A stretch of DNA of 64,000 bases. It comes from Letharia columbiana (lineage: Eukaryota; Ascomycota; Lecanoromycetes; Lecanorales; Parmeliaceae). The translations under genes and the position numbers were made by a program. Below the pieces are notes generated by a model. That model worked only from the letters and a program-made list of their open reading frames with translations. It was not told where the DNA came from and did no database searches. Below, in pieces: positions 50,012 through 62,078 of this stretch (positions are counted from its first letter, which is position 1; every line of letters starts with the position of its first letter). The stretch is taken from NCBI RefSeq assembly GCF_014066305.1, contig NW_023501102.1, positions 227,158-291,157 on the forward strand. The letters run 5' to 3'.

Positions 50012-52301
50012 ACAAGTAAAGGCCTATAAATTAAATTCATAGAGTTGAATTTTTCATTTTTCTAAGTTAAATAAAATTTTAGCCTTAGTTCTAAGTATAA
50101 ATCGAACTCTAATCACTTACTATACGTTTTTAATCTACTTTTATTACTATAAAATTAATTTAATCTATATAATATATAGATATATATATATGAAGAGAGG
50201 CGCGTTAAGGTTTAATTAGAAAGATATATTAAGTATAAAGAATTAATTTATAATTATTATTTATAAAAAATAGAGAAAGACTATATTCTTATAGTAAGAA
50301 GTATTAAAATATTAAAAAGAAATAGAGATAATATATTAATTAGTAGTATAAATCTTATAATATCTTCTATCGTAGTAAAATTTTTCGAATAATGAAATAG
50401 CTATAAATATCGAATAGTTTTAATTCGTTTAAATATATATTGAAGAGTATATGATATGAGATCTTAAAGAGCTAAGCTATATTCTTAATACTAGAGATTT
50501 TATTATCACTTAATTTCTTCGTAATATTCTTCATATTTATTTATTATAATTTCTTCTTTTACTTTTTTTTTATAAAGTATTAGATTAAATAGCTATCTAA
50601 GTAGTTAATTAAGTAAATAATTAATATAATATAAAATCTTAAAGAGCTAAGTCGTATTCTTAATAATAATAATCTTATTACCGCTTAATTTCTTTATAGT
50701 ATTCTTTATATTTATCTATTATAATTTCTTTTTTTACTTTTTCTCTTATAGAGTATTAGATTAAGTAATTAGCTAAATAATTAATTAAGTAAATAATTAA
50801 TATAATATAAGATCTTAAAGAGCTAAGTTATATTCTTAATAATAATAATTTTATTATCGCTTAGTTTCTTTATAGTATTCTTCGTATTTATCTATTATAA
50901 TTTCTTTTCTTATTTCTTAATATAATAAAGATAATAGATTAAATTATAGTAGTATTCTTCGCTTATTAAATAATAATTTAATATAAAATTATAAAGAGTA
51001 TATAATATAAGATCTTAGAGAGTTAAGTCGTATTCTTAATACTAGAAGTCTTATTATCGCTTAATTTCTTCGTAATATTCTTTATAGTATTCTCCGTAAT
51101 ATTCTTTATATTTATCTATTATAGTTTTTTCTCTTACTTCTTAATAAAGTAAAAATAATAAATTAAGTTATAGTAATATTCTTCGCTTATTAAGTAATAA
51201 TTTAATATAGAATTATAAAGAGTATATAATATAAGATCTTAGAGAGTTAAGTCGTATTCTTAATATTAGAAGTCTTATTATTACTTAGTTTCTTCGTAGT
51301 ATTCTTCGCATTCATCTATTATAGATCCTTCTCTTATTTAATTAAATATAAGAATATTAAGAGTAAATATATTTATATTAATAGAAATAGTAGAATTAAT
51401 AGAATAATAAAAGAAGAATAATTATATAAATAGGTAGAAGGATTATTATTTAATCTCGAATATATCTAATATAATTATTATATTTTTAAGAGCTTCTTCT
51501 TAAAGTATTTAGAATCTAATATGTATTAAGAGGTTTTAAAATAAAATAATAAAGAATAAGTAGAGAAGAAAGATATGTCTTAAAAGATAATATTGCTAGG
51601 TTAAAAGATATTATTACTAGCTTAAAAGAAGTATATAGAGAAGAATATATTCGTTTAAGCTTTTTAAAAGTTTTTTAATACGTTTATAAGTAGTAATAAA
51701 TAGCTATTAAGTCTATTAAGCTCGCTTATAACCTCGATTACTAGTAGTAATAAATTTATCGAGAAATAATCTAAGGGCGTTAATAGAGGCTTTAAAAGAC
51801 GGGTAATAGAGATATATATATTTAAAATATTAAGTAACCTTTAAGTAAAGGGGTATCGAAGACGATTATATTTATATTAATGAAATTAATAGAATTAATA
51901 AAATAGTAAAAGAAGAATAATTATATAAATAGATAAAAGAATTATCATTCGATTTTTAACGCGTTTAATATAACTACTAACTACTCTAACTACTATATTT
52001 AAATATTTATTTAATCTACTAATAGTAAATTAAACTTTATAATTTTTTATAGTATTAGAAAGCGTAAAGCGAGCTTTATAATTTAAGAAATTATAAAGTA
52101 ATTATATATATCGTAAGCTAAGTACTTTAAAGTATAAAACTTCTATATATAAATTTTTAATAAGGGAAGCGTAAGAGAGCTATTAGGTTAATTTAGTCGA
52201 TCTAATTAAAGAGCGTAGTAAATCTAAATTTATAATTAGCTATATATATAAATTCAAGATTTTCAAGCTTAATACTATCTTATTCTTTTATATATACTAA
52301 T
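50012..52301 (+). mobile_element. Family B element, copy B3, nested in copia
   Basis: Complete at both ends: acaagtaaaggcctataa at the left and tcttttatatatactaat at the right, 2.29 kb. The order is start block with ctaagttaaat repeats, core (ggcgcgttaaggtttaatt), a minisatellite of about five units (50,440-51,340), a coiled-coil-like coding remnant (about 51,545-51,645), and the common 3' block with hairpin. The absence of the long interior of B2 suggests a deletion derivative. Confidence 0.65.
50440..51340. repeat. Family B minisatellite (B3 array)
   Basis: Five or so tandem units of about 150-240 bases, each with (g)agctaagtcgtattctta, ttattaccgcttaatttctt and a cgtagtattct run; some units add an attaagtaaataatta block. 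It is the longest array in the window. Confidence 0.7.
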
Positions 52302-53622
52302 AGCTATTACGCGTATAGTCTCTATTTAATAGATATATAGTCTCTATCTAATAGGCGTATAGCCCTTCTAATTAGATTAGCGGCCGCGCGAAAGCTAATA
52401 AAATCTAATCGAAAATAGTAAAGAACTCGTATCTAGTCTCTATTAAATATTTTTATAATAGAGTATAATAGTAAAACTAACTCTTATCTTATTACTCGTC
52501 TATATCCCTCGCTTAATAAATAAGAATTAGAGCGTATACGTTATCTAATTTCTTATAGTAGATATTATTTAAGTTATTTAACGAGGGATTAAAGTTATAG
52601 TTATTATTTTTATCGTTATTTCTATCTCGGCCTTATTTTAAAGTATTATTCTTATATTCTAAATTATTATTATCTCTAAAGACCTTCTTATTCTTCTATT
52701 TCTTATAATATTTCTTTATAATAATAGCTATAGCTTATTTTTTATTATCTCGCTTAAGGAGATAGTCTTCTTCGTAAAGAAGTATAATAATTTTATTAAA
52801 GTTTAATATATTATTAAGTTATATAATAAGACGATATACGAAGTTCTTATACTTTTTATTTAAATTATTTAATAATAGAATAATAAGAATTCATCTATTA
52901 ATTAGAGCTCTTATACGCTTAAGATTCTTAGATTTTATATATATATTAATAATATAAGTCTTAATCGAGTTATTATTATTAATTATAATAATATTTTATA
53001 GTTTTTATAACTTAATAAAGCGAAGAACGAATTCGAAATTTATATAGTCGTTTTAAAGTTTAATTTATCTTATTATAATTATCTTCTTATCTTCTATTAC
53101 TTTAACTAATTTATTCTTATATATCGAGTAGATAAGTTTTAATACTTAATTATTAAGATTCTTTTAGATCTTTATATTAATATTATATCTTAAAATCTAC
53201 TAGTTAATAGATCTCGATATAATAGTTCTTATATAGTAGGTTTTATTAGCTAGTATATTCGTAATAATAACTTTCTCTAATAAATTATCTAGAAATAGTA
53301 TTAATTCTTATTTTACTACGTCTTATAGATCGTAGTATTTTAAAGTACTCTTTATCTTCTTTAATTAAGATTAATAATTTTCCTACTCTTTAAGCTTTAG
53401 AAAATTCTAGATCTAAGTTAATATAGCTATATATATATTAAATATCTATATAATTATCTTATATAGCTATTTATAGAAGAAAGGATAAAAGAGTAAATAG
53501 AAAATATATAATAAGAATATAAGAATATTTATTTAACTTTTATAATACTAAATTATTAAATAGGTAAATATTTCTAATTAATAGTATAGAGACTACGATA
53601 GCGAAATTTCGAGCTTATAATC
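52302..53622 (-). pseudogene. Copia gag-side relic
   Basis: Between B3 and the right (5') LTR. By position it holds gag and perhaps protease. On the minus strand near 52,690-52,720 a YYKK*KNKK-type stretch could be the RIPed CxxC zinc knuckle, but this is weak. A short direct repeat (tagtctctatttaatag/tagtctctatctaatag) is present at 52,318-52,365. Confidence 0.45.
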
Positions 53623-53838
53623 TATTAAAAATAATATATACTTAATAATCTTAAATTATAAAGTATAGTTATTTATTATTATATTCTATAAAGAAGTATA
53701 TAGAAGGATGGAGGTGATTATCTATCTATAATATGAAGTTACACTAAGACTATTTACCACTATAAGGCGTAGTTATAATATCTCTTTAAAACTTAATAAT
53801 ATATGAATATGCTAGCCTCCTATTAACTAATTCTAATA
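53623..53838 (-). repeat. Copia 5' LTR (right), mildly mutated
   Basis: 216 bases, direct repeat of 46,821-47,037. It is less RIPed than its partner, particularly at 53,700-53,830. Confidence 0.75.
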
Positions 53839-54715
53839 TAATCTAAGAGCGTTAATAAGGAGTTTAAAAGACGAACGAAAGAAATATATATCTTAGATAT
53901 TTAGTAATATTTAAACTAGAGATATCGAGAATAAATATATTTATAATTAGTAAATTAGTAGAATTATAGAAGAAATATAATTAAAATAAAGTAATAAAGA
54001 ATAAATAGAGAAGAAAAACGCGTTTTAAGAGATAGTATCGCTAAGTTAAAAGATATTATCGCTAGCTTAAAAGAAATCTATAGAGAAGAATATATTCGTT
54101 TAGACTCTTTTTAAGAGTCTTTTAACGCGTTTATAAGTAGTAATAAATAGCTATTAAGCTCGCTTACGACCTTAATTATTAATAATAATAAATTTATTAA
54201 GAAATAATCTAAAGGCGTTAATAGAAGCTTTAAAAGACGAATAAAAGATATATATCTAAAGCGTTTAATAATATTTCCGCGAGGGATATCGAGAATAATT
54301 ATATTTATATTAATAAATTAATAGAATAATAAAAGAAGAATAGTTATATAAATAGATAAAAGGATTATTATTTAATTCTAAACGCGTTTACTATAATTAT
54401 TATAACTATTATATTTAAATATCTATTTAATTTATTAATAGTAGATTAAACTTTATAATTTTTATAGCGTTAGAAAGCGTAAAGCGAGCTCTATAATTTA
54501 AGAAATTATAAAGTAATTATATATATTATAAGCTAAGTACTTTAAAGTATAAGACTTTTATATATAAATTTTTAATAAGAAGATATAGAAGAGTTATTAG
54601 GCTAATTTAGTCGATCTAATTAAAGAGCGTAATAAATCTAAATTAATAATTAACTATATATATAAATTTAAAATTTTCTAATTTAGCTCTATCTTATTCT
54701 TTTATATATACTAAT

Positions 54716-56865
54716 ATTAATAGAATCTTATAAATTTCTTATACTTATTATCTAAAGTTCTTATTTATAGTATCTTTAAATACTTAATAAGCTCTCTATT
54801 ATTAGAATTAAAAGTAATTTTCTAGATTTTATTAAGATCTAGCGAGATAAGATTATTTATTTATACTATTAAAAGCGAGCTAAAAAGAATAAGACTACTA
54901 TTATTCTTAAGGTTAAAAATCTAATTCGTTTATAGACTTAATAATTTAAAGGCGTTATAAAAAAACTTTTAGCTAATTTTTATTTAAGCGCTAATTTAAT
55001 TATATTAATCTACTTAGATAATTTAAGTAGATAGACTACTATAATTAATAAGCTTAAGAATTCTAATAAGAAGAATATTAGAGATATAGCTTAGATTAAT
55101 ATAAAGATCGATACTCTATTTAATAATTAAATCGAAGATTTAATTAAACGAAGCTCGGCTAATCTCTATAATTAAATAAGTTATTATACTAATTATACTA
55201 TCTTATAAATCTACTTTTATAAAAACGAGGTTATCGATTTATCTAAAAGAAAGATTTAGAAGTTATACTTTCTAAATTTAGATTTCTTTTATATCTACTA
55301 ATATAAGCTCCCTATTTATATTTATAATTATTAAGAATTATAAGAAATAAATTTATAGTTATAATATTCTTAGATTTCTTAATATTATATCGAAGTTCGA
55401 GATCGATATTATTATAAATAATATTAAGTTAATTCTTAACGAGTATTATATCTATATCTTTAACTAATCTTAGAATCTTCTAAATATATTTATATAGCTT
55501 ATAATAAGAAATTATATTATATATAATATAACGCTCGCGAAGTATAGCGTTAATCGCTATTATAATAGATTTCTTAAATCTAATAATTAATAAAATAGTT
55601 TATTTCTTAATATTATTATTAAACTTAATAATACGTTTCTTAATAGTAGAAATTTCTATTATTTATTATTTTAACGTCGTTTCACGTAAGCTTATTTATA
55701 AGTTTTTTCTTATTAAATTAATATTCTTAGTAATAGTAAGATCTTTAACTCGTTTTACGAATAGATATATATCTCGAAAATATATTTTCTTATTAATATA
55801 TTTAATTAGTAATTTAATATTAATAGACTTATTATTATAGCTAGAATCGAAGAAATTAAGGTTATTAGAATTTTAGCGTATATAATTAAAAATATTCTCT
55901 ATTATAATAATTTCGAGAGATTCTAATTTACTAGATAATTTTTATAGATTTAATTAACTAGAAATATTACGTAGTAATTCTTATAACGCTATTTATTATA
56001 GCTATAAGAAACTAATATTTTATTATAATTAATCTTCTACTATAGTTAATCTAATTAAATCTTTATAAATTATCTTCTTTATTAAGATTACTTTAATAAT
56101 TTAATTAATATCTTTAATAAAATTTAAGCTCGTATTAGATAAATTTAAAGAAATACTCGCTAATAAGATATAAGATATAGAATTTATAGAGGATAGATTA
56201 CGACTTCTAAAGTATTAAATAAACTTAAACTTACTTTAAAAGACGTATATTCGATTATTAAAGACTCTAACTATTCTTTAAAAGATAGATTAATTTATAA
56301 ATTAGCTATATAAGAAAGTAGAGAATTTAATTAACGATATTCTTAAATACCTCGATAATTCTAATATCTACTTTAATTAATAATTATAATTCTAAATAAT
56401 ATAATCGATAAAGTATTTAATAAACTCGAAAATCTCGTAATAATAGACTTAATCTATTATTATAAGAAACTTATAGATCTAATAATTAATACTAATAAGA
56501 TCTCTTATTAATAATAAAGTTAGCTTAACGATAGCTTTCTTATTCTAAAAAATCGAGATTCTTATATTAAAGAATTAGAATTCTCGAGATTCTTATAACG
56601 TAGTAAGAGTAATAGCGAAAGAAGTAAGATTCTTATATTAAAGAATTAGGATTTTTATAACGTAGAAAGAATAATTTAAAAAAAGCGAGATTCTTATATT
56701 AAAGAATTAGAATTCTTATAATATAGAAAGAAATATAGCGAAAGCGATAAGGATTTAAAAACTTAACTAAATCTTTAATATAGTAAGAACTATTAATATA
56801 CTAGAAGTATAGTACGTAGTAAGCGATTATATAATACTTACTATATAGTAATCTAATATTACTAT
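54716..56865 (-). pseudogene. Gypsy-4 gag relic
   Basis: On the minus strand at about 55,380-55,800 the frame reads RDIYLFVKRVKDL, then TILLIIRFKKS, then AINAILRERYIIYN, then KYIQKILRL with RIP-type stops, and IIYNNIDLELRYNIKK. This is the gag core typical of ascomycete Ty3/gypsy elements (pattern WTxLLxxRFKxP...LxxERYTxxD...YAQKILRxAK...YNGLDxEFQxDLKxP). It is preceded on the right by the 56,866-57,027 LTR, so the order LTR-gag is correct for a minus-strand element. Left of 55,200 the sequence should lead into protease. Confidence 0.7.
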
Positions 56866-57027
56866 TATTATTATAATAGTAGAAAATTAATTACTATTAC
56901 TATTATAGATTTATAAGTTAAATATAAGATAATTAAGATTCTATAGAGAAATCTACTAATAAGTATTATCTACTAAGGCGCTATTATAGCGTTATCTTCT
57001 ATCTCTTTATTTCTACTATATTTATAA
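56866..57027 (-). repeat. Gypsy-4 5' LTR (right)
   Basis: About 162 bases, direct repeat of 26,858-27,026. Confidence 0.65.
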
Positions 57028-57031
57028 TAAC

Positions 57032-58558
57032 TATCTTCTACTCTTTTTATAAATTAATAAATAAATTAAGCGAGTAAATTAAAATATAAAGTATTATTTT
57101 TAAATATATTATAACTATATATAAGATAACTAAGTAAGATAATTATTTATTATCGAGTTTATTAATAATAATACTATCTTATCGATTACTAATATTTTAT
57201 CTTTTCTTATAAATAAAAAGTTTTATTTTTAAATAAATTTTAGCTTAAATACTAGTAGTCGAAAAGATATAATATTTAATATGAAATTTAAGTAATTTTC
57301 GAGATACTATTTTAAAAGATATAAGATATTTTCAATTTTACTCGATATTTTATATATAAGTTATCGTATTTTAAAGTTATCTAATATAGAATAAACTAGT
57401 CTTAATATAGAGCTTTAAGAATTATACGATTCTATAAATAGATATTAAAGATATAGATTTTTTCAAAGAAAAGAAGTAAAAGTTAAAAAATTCTAAGTTT
57501 AAAAAATCTCATATCTTTTCGACTAGTATTAAATACTATTAACTACGAGATTACTTATAAGTATCTCGATATTACTTAAAAAAAGAATATTATAAATTAT
57601 ATAAAATGAATTTTTAAGTATATTCGAAATTATATAAATCGCGATTAGAAGACTATAATTATATAAGATAATAAGTATTAATAGAAGATTATCTTTTAAA
57701 TAAACGAAAAGATCTTCTTAAGTAATAAGAATATTATTTTTAATCGCCCTTCTCGTAAATTAAATTATAAGAGACTCAATTTATTTAAGATTATAAGGCT
57801 TATAAAAATCTTATATTATTTTAAATTTTCGTTAAGTATAAGAATTTATAATATCTTTTATCTTAATCTATTAAGTCTCGCGATAAATAATCTCTTATTA
57901 GAATAAGTAAATTTTTCTTTAAAATATATTAACGTTAGTAATTAGATTAAATAGATTATTAAAGAAATATCTTTTTTAAGTTAATTAATAATTATCTTAA
58001 TTATTAAGTTAAATAGAAAAATCTCGATAATAATCTTATCTAATATAATTTAAATAACGATAAATTTATTAATTATAAAGATCTAGTAAATAATTTCTAT
58101 AAATGATATTCTAATAAGCTTTATCTATAAAGAAATTAGCGAATAATGAATAAATATAATAAGATAGAATAAGAGCTCTTTAATAGCGATAACGTTCTCG
58201 AATCGAAACTATCTTAAATATTCTATTTTTAATTAAATTAAAATCGTTTAATATCTTTATAATAGTCTTATTTTTTTTTAAATTAAGAATCGATCTTTTA
58301 GATCTATATTAATTAGAAATTATCTTATATATAACTTTTCGTATAAACCTTCTTTATTAATAGAACTCTAAAAATCTTATAAAGTTATAATAGTATATAT
58401 ATAAACTACGATATTACTATTATAAGATATAATTAATATTAGCTAAATAATATATTATAGAGAAGTTTATATTAAAGTTATTTAATATTAAATTAGAAAT
58501 TTTAGCGCTTATAACTTAATTTAATTCGAAAGTCTATAATTTATTATATTATATTATT
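57032..58558 (+). pseudogene. Gypsy-1 integrase C-terminal half and tail
   Basis: The frame interrupted at 26,857 resumes here: LLT + IFYSFYKLINKLSE, which is the RIPed form of the integrase motif LSTAFHPQTDGQSER, followed by IIFKYIITIYK and then NYLLSSLLIIIL (consensus QYLRxYTxYxQDDWxxLLPxAEFAYNNS). Further on KSFIFK*ILA fits the PFYANYGF segment. The remainder to 58,558 should contain the basic linker and perhaps a chromodomain but is not readable. B5 follows, so the 3' LTR of Gypsy-1 was not located. Confidence 0.7.
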
Positions 58559-60715
58559 ATAAGTAAAGGCCTATGAATTAAATTTATAAAGTTGAATTTT
58601 TTTTTCTAAGTTAAATAAAGTTGATTTTTCTAAGTTAAATGGAATTTTAGTTCTAGTTCTAAGTTAAATCGAACTCTAATCGCTTACTATACGTTTTTAA
58701 TCTTATTATATATAAATATATATATAAAAGAGAAGCGCGTTAAGATTTAATTAGAAAGGTATATTAAGTATAAAGAATTAATTTATAATAATTATCTATA
58801 AAAAATAGAGAAAGACTACGTTCTTATAATAAGAAGTATTAAAATATCGAAAAGAAATAAAGATAATATATTAATTAGTAATATGAAATTCTATAATATC
58901 TTCTATCGTAGTAAAATCTTTCGAATAATAAAATAGCTATAGATATCGAATAATTTTAATTCGTCTAAATATATATCGTTTAATATTTCTTCTATAGAGA
59001 CTTAATTAACTATAATAGTAGATTCTTCTCTTATAACGTTATTATAGTAATATATTATATTAATATAATAGAAATAATAGACTAAGTTATAGTAGTATTC
59101 TTCGCTTACTAAGTAATAATTTAATATAAAACTATAGAGAGTATATAACGTGGAATCTTAGAGAGCTAAGCCGTATTCTTAATAATAATAGCCTTATTAC
59201 CGCTTAATTTCTTCGTAATATTCTTCGTATTTATCTATTATAGTTTCTTCTCTTACTTCTTAATATAGTAAAGATAATAGATTAAGTTATAATAATATTC
59301 TTCGCTTATTAAATAATAATTTAATATAAAATAATTAAGTTATAGTAGTATTCTTCGCTTACTAAGTAATAATTTAATATAGAATTATAAAGAGTATATA
59401 ACGTGGGATCTTAAAGAGTTAAGTCGTATTCTTAACGATAATAGCCTTATTACCGCTTAATTTCTTCGTAGTATTCTTTACATTTATCTATTATAGTTTC
59501 TTCTCTTATGATATTATTAATATAGTAAGAATAATAGATTAAGTTATAGTAGTATTCTTCGCTTACTAAGTAATAATTTAATATAAAATCGTAGAGAGTA
59601 TATAACGTGGAATCTTAAAGAGCTAAGCCGTATTCTTAATATTAGAGATCTTATTATCGCTTAGTTTCTTTATAATATTCTTTATATTCGTCTACTATAT
59701 TAACTTCTCTTATACTAGCTAAGTAAATTAATATAAGATTATAAAGAATAGATTTATTATATTACTACTACTAATAACTATCTCTACTTCGTATTTATCT
59801 ATTATAGTTTCTTTTATTACTTCTTCTCTTATAGAGTATTAGATTAAGTAGCTAGCTAAGTAGTTAATTAAGTAAATAACTAAATAATTAGTTAACGATT
59901 TAACTAAGTAGATTACTAAGCTAATAAAATAGATAGTATTAACTAAGCGATTAAGAAATATAATTAAAATAGAATAATAAAGAATAAATTAAGAAGGAAA
60001 ACGCGTTTTAGAAGATAATATCGCTAGATTAAAAGATATTATCGCTAGCTTAAGAGAAGTATATAAAGAAGAATAATAGCTATAAATTCGTTTAAGCTCT
60101 TTTTAAGAGATTTTTAATATATTTATAAGTAGTAGTAGATAGCTATTAAGCTCGCTTATAACCTCGATTATTAGTAATAATAGATTTATTAAGAGATAGT
60201 CTTAAGAGCGTTAATAGAAGCTTTAAGAGATAAGTAAAAGAAATATATATATCTAAAGCGTTTAATAATATTTTCGCGAGGGGTATCGAGAATAATTATA
60301 TTTATATTAATAAAATTAATAGATTAATAGAGTAATAAAAGAATAATAATTATATAAATAGATAAAAGAATTATTATTCGATTCTAGACGCGTTTAATAT
60401 AATTATAATATTTAAATATTAGTTTAACTTATTAATAGTAGATTAAATTTTATAATTTTTATAGCGTTAGAAAGCGTAAAGCGAGCTTTATAATTTAAGG
60501 AATTATAAAGTAATTATATATATTATAAGCTAAGTACTTTAAAGTATAAAACTTCTATATATAAATTTTTAATAAGAAAAACGCGAAAGGGCTATCGAGT
60601 TAATTTAGTCGATTTAATTAAAAAGCGTATAGTAACTCTAAATTTATAATTGATTATATATATAAATTTAAGATTTTCAAGCTTAGCTCTATCTTATTCT
60701 TTTATATATACTAAT
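58559..60715 (+). mobile_element. Family B element, copy B5
   Basis: Complete at both ends: ataagtaaaggcctatga, the RIPed acgagtaaaggcc, at the left and tcttttatatatactaat at the right, 2.16 kb. The layout equals B3: a start block with three ctaagttaaat repeats, core, minisatellite of about four units (59,140-59,700), coiled-coil remnant (about 59,975-60,075: AAGATATTATCGCTAGCTTA) and common 3' block. Confidence 0.65.
59140..59700. repeat. Family B minisatellite (B5 array)
   Basis: About three to four units marked by gtatataacgtgg(a/g)atctta, agctaagccgtattctta and accgcttaatttcttcg. Some units retain TG (cgtgg), so this array is less RIPed than the one in B1. Confidence 0.65.
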
Positions 60716-62078
60716 TAAATTAGTAATAATATTTTCTAATCTAGCGATATCATCTTTTAAGACGCGTCTTTCTTCTTTATCTATTCTTTATTATTTTATT
60801 TTAAAGCTTTTTAATATATATTAGCTTTTAAATAAGAGAAAGATATTATAAAAATTTCTCTATTATAAGATTTATTAATAAATTTTTTTGTTAATAACTT
60901 TTATAATAGCTTATATTCTTTTATCTTAACTTTTATTTTTTATTTAAATTCTACTTAGTCTTTAATAAGACTTATAAATTATATCGCGTATTATTTATAT
61001 ATTATAAAGCTTATATAATATACTTTAAATTCTATAGATTAGATTTATAATTATTATAATATAATATTAGAAAGATAAGATAGATAAGTAATATTATAAT
61101 AGTAAAAAAATAAAGTTAATATATTTAAATAAATATTAATTAAAAAGTAAACGATATAAAAGAGAGTTATAAAGATATTAAAATAAGTATAAATAATTCG
61201 ATTAACTCTAGCGAGTATACTATTAATTAAATTCTATATTCTTTAATATTAGAGATCTTAAATTTTATTAATAATTATAAAGAATTCTATTATTATAGCG
61301 TTTAATATAGTAATATAATCTCTATAGTCTTATAGTAGATTATTATTAATTATTTTATTATTTCTATATATATATATAAAATTTAAAAAGTAATTATTAT
61401 TTATATATCTATTCTAGTATTTTTAAAAGATAAAAAATTAATATTTAACTAAATCTATATTATAAATAATATTTAAAATTAGTTTATAATATAATATAAT
61501 TTTCTTTTAATCGCGTTTTTTATATTAACTTTATTAGATATAGCTATTATAATTATATTAATTAGACGCTTTATTATAAAATAGCTATAAATCTTAGAAA
61601 TATTAATTCTTATATTAATACTCTTAATTTAATATTTATAAGATTAAAACTTAATTTAAATATAGAAAACTATAAGCTATTCTATAAAGATTTATAATAT
61701 TATAATTTATATATTTATAATTATTTTATTTTAGATAAAGTCGCTATCGTCTAAAAGAGTAATATTAATAATCTATTAAATATATTTAAAATTAGAGATA
61801 TATTAATAGAGGCTAAAAGTAATAAAAGATTTAGTATTTTATATTAATATTTAATCTATATATTCGTACGTAATTCTTTTATTTTTCTATTTAAAAAATA
61901 ATTATAATATAATATTATATTTAATATAAGTCTTATATTAGATAAAAGTCTTTTTATTTAATAAAGTAAAATTAATAAAGCTATTCTATAAGTTAGAGAA
62001 ACTATTAATTAAGTTAACTCTATATAAATAATACTTATCTTATATTATAGATTTATATTATTTCTTTACTTTTATTTT
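60716..62078 (-). mobile_element. Second copy of the B2 interior
   Basis: Collinear with 17,280-19,110 (without A3), same orientation. It begins within the coiled-coil region (ctagcgatatcatcttttaa) and runs through the segment around atttttaatattagagatctt to the aataatacttatcttatattata block near 62,030. It supplies the empty site for A3. It was cut by B5 on the left and by A5 on the right. The unidentified coding remnants of B2 are present here too, independently mutated. Confidence 0.6.

Larger units (their letters stand above)
46821..53838 (-). mobile_element. Ty1/copia retrotransposon, hosting B3
   Basis: LTRs of about 217 bases at 46,821-47,037 and 53,623-53,838 flank minus-strand copia sequence. 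The bases before and after are taata and taatc, a near-match for a 5-bp duplication. Removing it restores the B-family sequence. Without B3 the element is about 4.7 kb, normal for copia. The right (5') LTR keeps several CpA/TpG sites (gaaggatggaggtgatta, ttacactaag, atttaccac) that are mutated in the left LTR. Confidence 0.75.
46385..54715 (+). mobile_element. Family B element, copy B4, split by the copia element
   Basis: Left part 46,385-46,820 (one minisatellite unit, then the gtttaggctctttttaag block) and right part 53,839-54,715 (ending tcttttatatatactaat) belong to one B element interrupted at the sequence aaataat/ctaagagcg, which is continuous in B3 (about 51,765) and B5. The family 5' end is missing. 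After the copia element, the segment from the coiled-coil region to the ctaaaggcgttaatag block appears a second time (53,986-54,345), so B4 also carries a partial tandem duplication of about 360 bases. B4 appears to sit within Gypsy-4, between gag and pol. Confidence 0.55.
26858..57027 (-). mobile_element. Gypsy-4 retrotransposon, split by nested elements
   Basis: The outer limits are direct repeats at 26,858-27,026 and 56,866-57,027. Between them, on the minus strand and in the correct order from right to left, lie gag (54,716-56,865), RNase H and integrase (41,882-46,384) and chromodomain (27,027-27,911), interrupted by B4 with its nested elements and by Gypsy-2. The sequence taac precedes the left LTR (26,854-26,857) and follows the right one (57,028-57,031). 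The host Gypsy-1 integrase frame closes exactly across this 30-kb footprint. LTR ends are less certain than those of Gypsy-2 and Gypsy-3 because the terminal TG/CA is lost. Confidence 0.7.
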
